Source: a virus
DNA length: 25,437 bases
Strand: one strand, 5' to 3'
IMG/VR virus record: IMGVR_UViG_3300040958_000002
Location: 1 to 25,437 of that record
Both the position numbers and the translations under genes were made by a program. A model generated the notes under the pieces. The model did no database searches. It was not told the DNA's origin and saw only the letters and a program-made list of their open reading frames with translations. Of the stretch, positions 15,049 to 22,379 are shown one piece after another (positions within the stretch are counted from its first letter, which is position 1; every line of letters starts with the position of its first letter).

Positions 15049-16044
15049 TCAAGGCGTCGAGACCGCGACGGCGAGGTTGCCCTCGGCATCGGGCTTCATC
15101 TCGACTGCGGCGGCCGCCAGGGTGACGAAGTTGTAATCGTCCTCCGGGTTGGCGCGGAACTGCGCACGGGTCGTGACCGGCATGGCGTTCAGGACCTGGA
15201 TCACGCGGCGGTCCTTGACGAACGCGATGATCTGTCCCGAGGCCAGCGTGGGCGCGGGCAGGATCGCAGCAATGCCCTCGATCTCGCGGATGCGCTGCGC
15301 GATGGTCTTAGAATAGTTCGCCGCGTAGTCGGTGTTGCTGGCATAGAACCAGTCAGCCGCGTTCAGGTAGACCGTCACCGGTGCCCAGATGTTCGCGTCG
15401 CGCAGCAGCTTCACGGTCGCGGTGATCTCGGCCAGCCACTGGGCGCCGGTCGCGCCGGACATCGGCTGGCCCGTGGTGCGCGTCTTGCGGTTGGGGTGGG
15501 TGCGCATGCCGTAAAGCGGCTGGCCGCCCACGACGATGTTCACGTCACCGTCCAGCGCCAGGCTTTCCAGCTTCTTCGAGACCTTGTCGGTGGCGTTGAC
15601 CCGGCCTGCGTCATCCAGCGCGAAGCCCTCGCTCTCGGCCGCCGCCATCTCGCGCCAGCCGAAGCCGAAGGTGCTGTCGATGATCGGGACCGGGGTGCCC
15701 TGGTAGTCGAACACGGGCTTGTCGAGGTTGGCTTTGGAGCGGCCATCCAGCGACACGTTGACCGACCCGCTGTCCGACACCGTCTTGAAGTAGTGGATCA
15801 GCTTGCCGATCGGCATGGGCCGGGCCAGCGTCGCGGCGAGGTCGTTGAAGATCAGCATCTCCTGACGCTGGATCTGGACGGCCTCGGTGTCCCACTCGCC
15901 CCAGACATCACGCGGCAGCGACAGCGCGTTGCCGATGATCTCGCCGGTGGCGGCGAGCTGGTTGGCGAGCAGGGCGGCCTGTGCGGCCATGGTGCGGCGG
16001 TTCGCGATGACCGCCGCCTGCTGCTCGGGAGAAAATCGAAGCAT
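15049..16044 (-). CDS. Major capsid protein
   Basis: This 331-residue protein is likely the HK97-fold capsid subunit. The N-terminal 75 residues are helical and charged. A beta-rich part follows with 'FKTVSDSGSVNVSLDGRSK' (about 86-104), resembling the E-loop/P-domain start. The central region has AEITATVKLLRDANIWAPVTVYLNAADW, a spine helix/A-domain pattern. Near the end, 'APTLASGQIIAFVKDRRVIQ' (about 263-282) is typical of capsid A-domains of the linocin/DUF6260-like kind. ATG 16044 has an AAGGAGG ribosome site with 8-base spacing, one of the strongest here and fitting high expression. It directly follows the decoration protein, as in lambda D-E. The exact family name is not verified. Confidence 0.85.
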   Translation of the reverse strand: MLRFSPEQQAAVIANRRTMAAQAALLANQLAATGEIIGNALSLPRDVWGEWDTEAVQIQRQEMLIFNDLAATLARPMPIGKLIHYFKTVSDSGSVNVSLDGRSKANLDKPVFDYQGTPVPIIDSTFGFGWREMAAAESEGFALDDAGRVNATDKVSKKLESLALDGDVNIVVGGQPLYGMRTHPNRKTRTTGQPMSGATGAQWLAEITATVKLLRDANIWAPVTVYLNAADWFYASNTDYAANYSKTIAQRIREIEGIAAILPAPTLASGQIIAFVKDRRVIQVLNAMPVTTRAQFRANPEDDYNFVTLAAAAVEMKPDAEGNLAVAVSTP

Positions 16045-16058
16045 TGGCGTGGCCCTCC

Positions 16059-16499
16059 TTAGGCCGCAGTGTACGAGTTGGCGACGCGCACGTCGGCGCG
16101 CGCGCCAGCCGCGAAGGCACCCGGGACATCATCGAAGAAAGCGACGACGACCGAGCCCGCCCCTGCTGCGGCCAGACGGCCTGCTGCGGCGACGGTCAGC
16201 GGGGCATTGGCGGCATAGGTCCCGGCGGCCAGGCGGCAGCTGTAGACCTCGTTGGGGTTCGGCTCGTAGGCCACGCCCGTGTCGCCCGCCGTGTAGGCGG
16301 TGTCGGGGTGCTGGCCGACATAGTCCTGGATGCCCAGAACCAGGGGGCGCTTAGCGACCGCCGTGGTCAGCTGCACCAGGTTGGTGCCGTTGTCCTCGAC
16401 AAAGGTGCCGGGCAGCAGCGCGCCGGAGACGCGACGGTCGTTGACCGTCTTCGGGGTGCGGTCCGCGGGACCGCGATAGACCACGTTCGGACCGGCCAT
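16059..16499 (-). CDS. Head decoration/structural cement protein
   Basis: This 146-residue, beta-rich, Gly/Ala-rich protein lies immediately before the major capsid gene, the usual place of decoration (lambda D-like) or cement proteins that stabilise the expanded head. Its sequence of small beta segments, such as LPGTFVEDNGTN and VLGIQDYVGQ, followed by a C-terminal 'GAFAAGARADVRVANS' stretch fits small capsid-accessory proteins. ATG 16499 overlaps the upstream TAA (TAATG) with GGAGG at 8-base spacing, which decides this start over a longer frame to 16541. No enzymatic motif is present. Role is inferred from position, size and composition. Confidence 0.75.
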   Translation of the reverse strand: MAGPNVVYRGPADRTPKTVNDRRVSGALLPGTFVEDNGTNLVQLTTAVAKRPLVLGIQDYVGQHPDTAYTAGDTGVAYEPNPNEVYSCRLAAGTYAANAPLTVAAAGRLAAAGAGSVVVAFFDDVPGAFAAGARADVRVANSYTAA

Positions 16500-16870
16500 T
16501 ATTTCGCCTCCAGATTGGCGTTCAGGTCGTAGCCTGCCCACGCGTCGACATCGCCGGTACCGCCGGCGCCGTTCAGCGCAGCGGCCTTGCCGGGCTCGCC
16601 CTTGGGGGCCAGCTCACGCAGGGCGTCCAGGGTCAGGGCGTTCGCCACCGGCTCGGTCAGCAGGTTGGCTTTCACCACCTTGTTGACCAGCGTGGTCTTC
16701 TCGGCGTCGTCCTTGGCCTTCTGGTTCGCGACCTGCTCGGCGTGAGCGTCGGTCACTGGCTTCAGGGCATCGGCGATCGCGTTCGCGATGGTGGTGCCGA
16801 GGCCCTTCATGCCCTCTTCGATGGCGTTCACTTTCAGCGAAAGATCGGCCAGCGCTTTGTCATCTGCCAT
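16499..16870 (-). CDS. Nested in-frame scaffold protein (Nu3-like), internal start
   Basis: The C-terminal 123 residues of the protease gene can be made separately from ATG 16870 (residue 246 of the long form). That ATG has GAGGA (16882-16878) with ideal 7-base spacing. The short product is acidic and helical, with a likely coiled coil (about residues 5-80) and a Gly-rich tail, the usual look of phage scaffolds. In lambda the scaffold Nu3 is made from an internal start within the protease gene C in just this way. No separate scaffold gene exists elsewhere in the head block. The internal site is seen in sequence; independent translation is inference. Confidence 0.65.
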   Translation of the reverse strand: MADDKALADLSLKVNAIEEGMKGLGTTIANAIADALKPVTDAHAEQVANQKAKDDAEKTTLVNKVVKANLLTEPVANALTLDALRELAPKGEPGKAAALNGAGGTGDVDAWAGYDLNANLEAK

Positions 16871-17605
16871 GACAGTTTCCTCTTGCTTTTGAGGCTTCCG
16901 CAGGCCGGAAAACGCCTCGACCATGAGAGACTTGAAGGCATCCACCAGCCCGGCACGCTCGCGCCGCTCCAGTGCGCCCAGGGCGCTCTCTGCTGCCCAT
17001 TCCAGATCGCGCTCGGCCCATTCGACGGCCGAGTTGATCACTTCGACCTGCTGGCCGTTCACCAGCATGCCGACGCCCTGATCGGGGGTGGCTGCGCCAT
17101 CCTCGTTCAGCAGGATGGCGTCGTGGTCAAAGACGATGCCGCGGGCTATCCGCTCGTAGCCTTCGCCCTTGGTGTTCTCGATGTTGGCCAGGAGGCCGGT
17201 GGAGGTGTGGATCGGGCCGCCGCTCTCGATCGCCTTCAGAACGGCCCGGCCGCCCTCGGATCGGTTGGCGACCTCGACGTCGATCACCTTGTCGAGCAGC
17301 ACGCGGCCATCTTCGCGGCGCACGTTCTCGTTCCAGGCGCCGATGTACCCGATGTTGATGCCCTCGGGATCAAGCGCCGAGACGAACTTGCCGTTGACCG
17401 TCGGATGGCCGAGCGGCGCAGGGGTCCTCTCCAGGCTGGCGAAGGATGCCTCGATTTCGCTGCCGGGATAGAGGATCCCGTTCATGACGACGTCGTCGGG
17501 CAGGGTGACGCTCGGGACGATCTTCAGGGTGCGCCCGTTGCGCACGACCTCTTTCACCGCAGCCGCATTCGCGATGCTGCGGACGTTCACGCGCACTTGC
17601 GGCAT
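16499..17605 (-). CDS. Prohead protease (DUF2213-type) with C-terminal scaffold region
   Basis: This 368-residue protein has an N-terminal DUF2213-like domain (about residues 1-195). Motifs include 'APLGHPTVNGKFVS' (His67) and 'ESGGPIHTSTGLLA' (Ser135), consistent with the His and Ser of phage prohead proteases, then 'RIARGIVFDHDAIL' (about 152-165). A charged linker (about 195-245) leads to an acidic helical scaffold-like segment. It lies between portal and decoration genes, as capsid maturation proteases do. The ATG at 17605 is 2 bases from the portal stop and has GAGG with 7-base spacing. It would cleave scaffold and possibly capsid during head maturation. Which residues complete the active site cannot be fixed by eye. 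Confidence 0.85.
   Translation of the reverse strand: MPQVRVNVRSIANAAAVKEVVRNGRTLKIVPSVTLPDDVVMNGILYPGSEIEASFASLERTPAPLGHPTVNGKFVSALDPEGINIGYIGAWNENVRREDGRVLLDKVIDVEVANRSEGGRAVLKAIESGGPIHTSTGLLANIENTKGEGYERIARGIVFDHDAILLNEDGAATPDQGVGMLVNGQQVEVINSAVEWAERDLEWAAESALGALERRERAGLVDAFKSLMVEAFSGLRKPQKQEETVMADDKALADLSLKVNAIEEGMKGLGTTIANAIADALKPVTDAHAEQVANQKAKDDAEKTTLVNKVVKANLLTEPVANALTLDALRELAPKGEPGKAAALNGAGGTGDVDAWAGYDLNANLEAK
16878..16882 (-). promoter_or_regulatory. Internal ribosome binding site for the nested scaffold
   Basis: GAGGA lies 7 bases before the internal ATG at 16870, inside the protease reading frame. It decides the proposed internal start and is as good as the sites of neighbouring genes. 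Confidence 0.65.
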
Positions 17606-17607
17606 GG

Positions 17608-18909
17608 TCAGTCCTCGATGGTGATGCGGCCGCCGGTGACGGGTGGCGGCGCGGTTGCCGGGTCGAAGCCCGCTTCTTCGCGGATCTCTCCCGCGGTGAA
17701 TGCCGGTTCATCACGCTGCGACGAGTTGATGGTGGCCATCTTGGCCGCCCGGTCGATCTTCTCACCGGGGCTCGCCTCGGTCAGGTCGGACCACCCGACG
17801 TACCAGTCCTTTGCGGGCAGCACCTTGAACCGCACCAGCTTGTCAGCCAGCGCCTTGATTCGCGGCTTGGCGATGCTTTCGCGTCGCGCGTTGCAGGTCT
17901 GGCTCCATTCGTCGGCATCCTCGGTCGATGCGCGCTCGCCGGTCTGAGAGCCGATCAGGATCTTGGCCGGAATGCCGAGCGAGGCCGCAAAGCTCAACAG
18001 CGGAATGCCATGGAAATGCTCAGGGCTGGGCAGAACAACCCCGAGGGTCTTTGCCTGCATGCCCTGCAGCATAAGCAGCTTGTCGAAACCCTTTTGCCAG
18101 TCCTCGACCTGCTCATTCATGGCGTCGGCGACTTCATCGTCCTCGACGCCCATGGCCTTGGCCATGTCATGCAGCTTGGCCTCTTTGTCGATCTCCAGGA
18201 TCGGCGCGGACTTAGCGTTCTTCCAGAAGCCCTCGCCGCCGGCACCCTTGACCTTCTCCATGTCCAGCAGGTCGTTGTAGCCCGGCTCCAGCTCGGACGT
18301 CGGGCTGACTGTGCCATCGGACGACCAGATCAGGACCCGGTCCGGGTGGACGTCGAAGGACCGCCCGGCCGTGCCACCTATAGCTGCCTCGTTGAAGGTG
18401 AAACGCTTGGGCTTTCCATAGTCCGGGCTGGTGGTGTCGGTGATCCACTCGGCGACCATGATCTGGTTGCACCACAGCGGCACCAGCTCGACCAGACCGT
18501 CGGTCCCGCCCGGAACCACCCCGACCGGCTGGTCAAAGCTCTTTCCATCGGCGAGGCGCAGGATGACGCCGGCATAACCGCCCACGATGGCCCGGCGGTC
18601 TGCCTCGGCCAGCGCGCGCCACACCCCGATCTTGCGGAAATGGACGGCAATCGCCTTCTCATCGGTCGTGTCCCCGGCCTTCTCGGTCTCCCACAGGGAG
18701 GGGAAGTCCTGCCAGGTCTTCAGGACCGTCTTGTTGACCCCCGCCCGCGCGATGCTGTTGCGCTTGTACATGCGCAGCGCGTCCTTGAACTCGACGTTCT
18801 CAGGCCAGCCGAAGTCCCGGTAGTGCTGGTGCTTCGTCGTCGGGAAGTAGCCGGGGAACAGCCCCTCCAGGCGGCGGGCGGCGTTCACCATCATCTGCAT
18901 AGGGTTCAT
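17608..18909 (-). CDS. Portal protein (DUF1073 type)
   Basis: This 433-residue protein is the dodecameric portal candidate through which DNA enters and leaves the head. Sequence features match the DUF1073 portal group: an N-terminal NARRLEGLFPGYFPTTKH region, YKRNSIARAGVNKTVLKTW (about residues 49-67), then VHPDRVLIWSSDG (about 191-203) and a long helix rich in Asp/Glu, and 'SFAASLGIPAKILIGSQTGE' (about 311-330) with 'ASTEDADEW', the conserved portal motif near the wing/stem. Length is usual for the group. The ATG at 18909 overlaps the terminase stop as ATGA. It follows the terminase and precedes the protease, the canonical order. Confidence 0.9.
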   Translation of the reverse strand: MNPMQMMVNAARRLEGLFPGYFPTTKHQHYRDFGWPENVEFKDALRMYKRNSIARAGVNKTVLKTWQDFPSLWETEKAGDTTDEKAIAVHFRKIGVWRALAEADRRAIVGGYAGVILRLADGKSFDQPVGVVPGGTDGLVELVPLWCNQIMVAEWITDTTSPDYGKPKRFTFNEAAIGGTAGRSFDVHPDRVLIWSSDGTVSPTSELEPGYNDLLDMEKVKGAGGEGFWKNAKSAPILEIDKEAKLHDMAKAMGVEDDEVADAMNEQVEDWQKGFDKLLMLQGMQAKTLGVVLPSPEHFHGIPLLSFAASLGIPAKILIGSQTGERASTEDADEWSQTCNARRESIAKPRIKALADKLVRFKVLPAKDWYVGWSDLTEASPGEKIDRAAKMATINSSQRDEPAFTAGEIREEAGFDPATAPPPVTGGRITIED

Positions 18910-20315
18910 CGCCGGTTCTTTCTCAGGATCATGGCCACCTGCGGCGCAGCTGCGCGTGGCGCGTTCGCCATGACGAAGCCGTCGGCAAGGTTCGGGGATT
19001 CGATCTTGCGCTTGCTCAGGTCTGTCTTGCTCTCGACCTTGACCCGGCCCGCGTTGTCGAAGTCGCGGCGGGGTGTCGAAAGCTCATCGATCAGCCTGTC
19101 CAGGTGGTCGCAGTCCGGGCTGATCGAGATAAGGTCGTGCGGGTCATAGGTCATCCCACGCTCGACGGCATTGAAGGTGTTGCGGAAGCGGCGCGCGACG
19201 TCCCACCAGGTCTGCGCCTTCAGGTTGGCATAGTAATCGCCGTTGGTCCGCGACTGCGGGTCGTTGGGGTCGATCTTGTCATCGGGATTGATGACCCCAT
19301 CGCTTGCGTTGAAGCGCCGGTACTCAAGGCTGACCTTGAACTCGGCATTGAGGGCCTGAAAGTGCGCCCCGGCAAAGGCACCGACGCCGATGCTGTCATA
19401 GTCGATTTCGGCGCCGGTCTCGCGCGCCTTCATATGGACACGCCCGGCAGACTTCAGCAGCTCGTCCTCGCGGCCCTTCCATTCCTCCACAAAGGTCGCC
19501 TCAATGCCTTCCATCAGCACCTGGGCGTTCTTGTCGTTGCCGCTGTCGGCCACGTCGAAGCCGATGCGCCGACGCGGACCTCTGGCGATGCCGAGGCGCT
19601 TGCACGCATCCAGCGAGGCCATGATCCACGACCGCTTGATCACGACGGCGTCGTCATCCTCGCGCGGCTGGCCCAGGTAAATGTGGGCGAACTCTTCGGC
19701 GTCCTCGTCTTCCTTCGCCTTGATGATCCGCAGCATCGTCTCCGAGAGGAAAGGGTTCTCGGTGTAGTTGATGTGCCGCTTGATCGTGTCCGGCGGGGTA
19801 TTGGCAACGAACCGGCGCCAGACGAAGTCCGTGACCAGGCGAGGGTTGAAGAGGATCCAGACTTGCGACCCTTCCTTGCGGATCGTCGGCTCCAGGATCT
19901 CCCATTGCTCTGCGGTCAGGTTGTGCGCTTCCTCCAGCCAGAGGATGTCGATCCCTTCGAGCGACTTGATCTCGTCGATGTGCCGCCAGAGGCCGTAGAA
20001 CAAGAACTCGGCACCGGTCACGTTGTGCCGGATCGCGTTGTCGGTGATCGTGAACTGCGACTGCAGCCCGAACCGCTCGATCTGGATCTTGAGCAGCGTG
20101 TAGACCGATTCAGCGATCTTGTTTTGGAACTGCCGAGCGCACAGCATGCGGATGCGGCACTTGGTGGCGAGGAACACCGCGAAGCCCGCGGCGTCCCATG
20201 ATTTCGACGACGCCCGGCCGCCGTAAAGTACCCGGTTACGGGCTGGCTTCAGCCAGAACTCACGAAGCGCGGGATTGAGGGTTGGACCCTGTAAGGTCTG
20301 CGTAGAAGTCGGCAA
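18906..20315 (-). CDS. terL: Terminase large subunit, ATPase/nuclease
   Basis: This 469-residue protein is the packaging motor. Residues 32-39 are GGRASSKS, the Walker A loop; IDILWLEEAH (122-131) is Walker B with the catalytic acidic pair. The C-terminal nuclease half has 'RIGFDVADSGNDKNA' (Asp254, Asp257) and 'IDYDSIGVGAFAG' (about 304-316), matching the acidic RNase H-like motifs of PBSX-type large terminases. The start is TTG at 20315, 56 bases inside the small subunit gene. It is preceded by GGAGGTG (20329-20323), a near-perfect ribosome site, so TTG is preferred; no ATG lies near the expected N-terminus. It docks on the portal and cleaves concatemers together with the small subunit. Confidence 0.95.
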   Translation of the reverse strand: MPTSTQTLQGPTLNPALREFWLKPARNRVLYGGRASSKSWDAAGFAVFLATKCRIRMLCARQFQNKIAESVYTLLKIQIERFGLQSQFTITDNAIRHNVTGAEFLFYGLWRHIDEIKSLEGIDILWLEEAHNLTAEQWEILEPTIRKEGSQVWILFNPRLVTDFVWRRFVANTPPDTIKRHINYTENPFLSETMLRIIKAKEDEDAEEFAHIYLGQPREDDDAVVIKRSWIMASLDACKRLGIARGPRRRIGFDVADSGNDKNAQVLMEGIEATFVEEWKGREDELLKSAGRVHMKARETGAEIDYDSIGVGAFAGAHFQALNAEFKVSLEYRRFNASDGVINPDDKIDPNDPQSRTNGDYYANLKAQTWWDVARRFRNTFNAVERGMTYDPHDLISISPDCDHLDRLIDELSTPRRDFDNAGRVKVESKTDLSKRKIESPNLADGFVMANAPRAAAPQVAMILRKNRR

Positions 20316-20736
20316 GGCTCTTCACCTCCACGGCCCCGCCGTCCTTTCCCGTCAGTTCGCGACGATTGGTGAACGCTCCGCCCATCTCCTTGGCGGCCTG
20401 CTCCAGCAGCGAAGACGCCAAGACCATGTTGCCCTGCGCTTCGGCCTTCTCGGCCATACGCTGCAGCCCTCGGAGGCGCACAGCGCGGTGGCTGATGCCG
20501 ATCTTGCTGGTGTCCTCCAGAAAGGCGGCACGGGTTTCCTCGAAGATGGCGCACCACTTCGGCGCCAGGCCCTTTCCCGCCCGCTTGGTCGGGTCATAGG
20601 TCTCGATCGACTGGCGGGTGACGGTGATCCCGAACTCGTCCTGGACCGCCTTCACGACGGTCGACGGGCCATCGAAGCAGGCGAGAGACTGGACGATGAA
20701 GGTCCTGATCTCGGTATTCAACTTGGCGCCTGCCAT
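20260..20736 (-). CDS. terS: Terminase small subunit (DUF2280-like)
   Basis: This 158-residue protein begins with a helix-turn-helix-like N-terminus. The segment 'FIVQSLACFDGPSTVVKAVQ' (about residues 13-32) and the following YDPTKRAGKGLAPKW closely match the DUF2280 family, found next to large terminases in many proteobacterial phages. Further hallmarks are FEETRAAFLEDTSKIGISHRAVRLRGLQRMAEKAE. The N-terminal half should bind the packaging (cos or pac) site and the C-terminal half the large subunit. ATG 20736 has GAGG 8 bases upstream. It lies directly before terL and overlaps its start. Family match is confident from memory; the terminase role follows from position. Confidence 0.85.
   Translation of the reverse strand: MAGAKLNTEIRTFIVQSLACFDGPSTVVKAVQDEFGITVTRQSIETYDPTKRAGKGLAPKWCAIFEETRAAFLEDTSKIGISHRAVRLRGLQRMAEKAEAQGNMVLASSLLEQAAKEMGGAFTNRRELTGKDGGAVEVKSLADFYADLTGSNPQSRAS
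20323..20329 (-). promoter_or_regulatory. Ribosome binding site deciding the TTG start of terL
   Basis: GGAGGTG lies 7 bases before TTG at 20315, within the 3' part of terS. Its strength supports a rare TTG start for the large subunit. Confidence 0.75.
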
Positions 20737-20750
20737 TGCTCAGTCCTCAC

Positions 20751-21374
20751 TCACGCCCTCAGGCACGTCCCGCAGCACTGTGCGATGCTCGCGGCAGCGA
20801 TCTCCGGACCGGCCTCTGCGGCCTCGATCAGTTCCCGAATCCCCGCGGCGTCCGCGCCATACCGCCGGACCACGCCAACGAACTCCTCGACGTCGTGGCC
20901 CCGCATCGTGAAGACGGGCTGCCCAGTCTGACGATTGAACTTCGGCGCGCCGTACTCGTCCCGGTCCTGGGCGCAATGGTATAGCTCGTGTTCTATGAGC
21001 GCACAGGCCTCGGCGTCGGATGCGAGGAGCCACCAGGCAGCGTCGATGGTGATAATGAAATCCGGGACCATCCCGAACCACCCAGTCACCTGCAGCGTGG
21101 CCTTGGCGCGTCCCCATTTGCCCATCGCACCTTGCGGGGCGCCCGGCTCGGCCGTGCCGATCACCATGCGGCCCTTCTTGGCGTTGGACACGTTGGTCCA
21201 GAGAAAGCCGATCGAGGCTGAGCGCAGATGCTCATGATCCGGGTTCCGCAGCGGCGCGGCGTCGTCGATGAACGAGGCCGAGGCCCATTTGGCAAGATCG
21301 GGCGCGGTGCCGAACCATGCCTCGAAGCCTTCGACCTGATCCGCAGGAGGCATGGGCCGCTTAGGTGCGTCCAT
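20751..21374 (-). CDS. Putative phage metallopeptidase
   Basis: This protein (207 residues from ATG 21374) matches the putative phage metallopeptidase family often encoded next to terminase genes. Residues 129-133 are HELYH, an HExxH zinc-binding motif with general-base Glu, followed by 'FTMRGHDVEEFVGVVRRYG' (about 155-173), which supplies a third ligand candidate. Earlier conserved parts include 'SFIDDAAPLRNPDHEHL' (about 34-50). Upstream in-frame ATGs at 21386 and 21407 are possible; 21374 has a G-rich upstream site and the smallest overlap with the preceding gene, but the start is uncertain. Substrate is unknown: in such phages it could act on a host or head protein. It ends 15 bases before terS. 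Confidence 0.8.
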   Translation of the reverse strand: MDAPKRPMPPADQVEGFEAWFGTAPDLAKWASASFIDDAAPLRNPDHEHLRSASIGFLWTNVSNAKKGRMVIGTAEPGAPQGAMGKWGRAKATLQVTGWFGMVPDFIITIDAAWWLLASDAEACALIEHELYHCAQDRDEYGAPKFNRQTGQPVFTMRGHDVEEFVGVVRRYGADAAGIRELIEAAEAGPEIAAASIAQCCGTCLRA

Positions 21375-21525
21375 CCCGGCCCCCATCGTCCGTCTCGCCC
21401 GTACCATCGCAGCTAGGACAAGTCCGCGCGCCCTCGGCGAACCAGAAGCACGGCAGGTCGCGCCGGGACGGGTAGGGCGCAGGCTTCACCGCGCCCTTGC
21501 CCTGGCATTTCTTGCAGACGGTCAT
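21361..21525 (-). CDS. Small zinc-ribbon protein (DnaJ-like CxxCxGxG repeats)
   Basis: This 54-residue protein has CKKCQGKG near the start (residues 4-11) and CPSCDGTG near the end (about 37-44). Two CxxCxGxG elements of the DnaJ zinc-finger type can bind one zinc ion. ATG 21525 has GAGG 5 bases upstream, and its 3' end overlaps the metallopeptidase gene. Longer in-frame starts upstream (to 21735) run through non-coding-like sequence and are rejected. Such mini zinc fingers recur in phage packaging-adjacent regions, but their function is unknown. Confidence 0.75.
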   Translation of the reverse strand: MTVCKKCQGKGAVKPAPYPSRRDLPCFWFAEGARTCPSCDGTGETDDGGRDGRT

Positions 21526-21579
21526 GCTGGCCTCGTTGATTTCGGAGGGGGTCCGCACGGCGAGGGGCCGGGACCACGC

Positions 21580-21596
21580 CCTCCCCGCCCGGGAGG
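21580..21596. repeat. Inverted repeat in the gap upstream of the zinc-ribbon gene
   Basis: A perfect 6-base GC stem (21580-21585 with 21591-21596) with a 5-base loop and no T-tract. The gap 21526-21710 also holds two copies of gtggttca (21637-21644, 21648-21655). Possible operator or packaging-site elements, but there is no direct support. Confidence 0.3.
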
Positions 21597-21710
21597 ACCA
21601 GGGCGGATGGGGATGATTTGCGTGGATGGGGCAGGCGTGGTTCAGTGGTGGTTCAACAGCCAGAGGATCTGACGTTGGGCAGAGTAAGAGTGGACGACAA
21701 AAAGGGGCAA

Positions 21711-21878
21711 ATGCACATAATGGATGTCCCGCCATGGTACATCAGTGAAAGCAGACGAGGCCTTTCAAACGTGATTGTCTTCCGTAATCAGGAGAACGGT
21801 GACCGGAAGCAGATTGAAACTGATGAAGAGATAGAAATCATTCGGCAAAGGTTCAGAACTGCCGAGACATGGGACTGA
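21711..21878 (+). CDS. Small plus-strand gene of unknown function (moron candidate)
   Basis: This 55-residue acidic protein is the only gene I accept on the plus strand. From ATG 21711 it has AAGG 5 bases upstream; the frame is open further upstream (to TTG 21618), so the start is uncertain. The product has a Pro-Pro-Trp-Tyr segment, hydrophobic NVIVF, and a charged helix with EEIEIIRQRF at the C-terminus. Codons are clearly less GC-rich than in surrounding genes, and it stands alone against the operon direction, as phage 'morons' often do. It is convergent with the next minus-strand gene, with a terminator-like hairpin between. No family is recognised; a small regulator or anti-host protein is possible. 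Confidence 0.5.
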   Translation: MHIMDVPPWYISESRRGLSNVIVFRNQENGDRKQIETDEEIEIIRQRFRTAETWD

Positions 21879-21897
21879 ACATCCGTGCCTCAAATGC

Positions 21898-21928
21898 AAA
21901 ATGCGCCGTAGGGTTTCCCCTCGGCGCA
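21898..21928 (-). terminator. Strong intrinsic terminator between convergent genes
   Basis: On the minus strand a 7-base outer stem (21922-21928 with 21902-21908) and a 4-base inner stem (21918-21921 with 21910-21913), separated by one bulged base, enclose a GAAA tetraloop and lead into TTTTGC (21901-21896). It would end transcription of the 22295-22026 gene. The plus-strand side lacks a real T-run. Confidence 0.75.
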
Positions 21929-22025
21929 CGTATCTCCTCTGGCATCAATGCAAGTTTTTAGCGCGCACCGCAAGAGCCTTCTTCATTCCGACCCGTCGAT
22001 CGGTGCGAAAACGTCCTGCTGCGCC

Positions 22026-22295
22026 TTACTCCGCGAAGTGGATCGGCGGTGCGTCATGGGTTTCCTGACACGTCCAGCTGTGGTCATACCCACGCACCAC
22101 GTAGTTCGGCAGGTCTCGATGGTGGAGGCTCGGCGCTTGGCGCTCGGGCACACTACGGCTGCGGTTGGCGATTGATGCCTGGGCGATGGCAGCGGAAAGC
22201 TGGCCCCATACCTTCGCTTTGTCTGGCGATGGTACCACCTTTGTAGAGCTCTTCCAGAAGCCAAGGCGGTGCGGATCGTAGATAACATACTGCAT
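22026..22295 (-). CDS. Isolated hypothetical gene with its own terminator
   Basis: This 89-residue protein starts at ATG 22295; a TTG at 22328 extends the frame by 11 residues but is less convincing. The sequence has aromatic-rich ends (YVIYDPHRLGFWKSS; YVVRGYDHSW) and a Ser/Arg-rich centre. Composition is somewhat lower in GC than the head genes. It stands alone with gaps on both sides and is followed by a strong terminator, so it may have its own promoter; I see no clear -35/-10 by eye. Two competing frames lie across it, but this one has the most protein-like composition. No family is recognised. It looks like an accessory (moron-type) gene. Confidence 0.55.
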   Translation of the reverse strand: MQYVIYDPHRLGFWKSSTKVVPSPDKAKVWGQLSAAIAQASIANRSRSVPERQAPSLHHRDLPNYVVRGYDHSWTCQETHDAPPIHFAE

Positions 22296-22379
22296 GGCGA
22301 AGGTCGGCCTTAGGATGAGACATGCCAATCCCCGGCTACGCCAAACAGTTCCCGAGTCATAATCCCGGTTACTGGTCGC

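Noticed and set aside
14760-15089. N-terminal extension of the DnaT-like connector frame
   Set aside because: It runs across the separate 60-residue gene and the capsid stem-loop; a well-placed ribosome site supports ATG 14759.
16742-20201. Long plus-strand frames opposite the protease, portal and terminase genes
   Set aside because: They mirror real coding frames, are rich in His, Asp, Leu and Arg, and have no coherent domains.
21983-22288. Alternative 101-residue minus-strand frame over the isolated gene
   Set aside because: Ser/Thr/Arg-biased shadow-like composition; the 22295-22026 frame is more protein-like. This choice is not certain.
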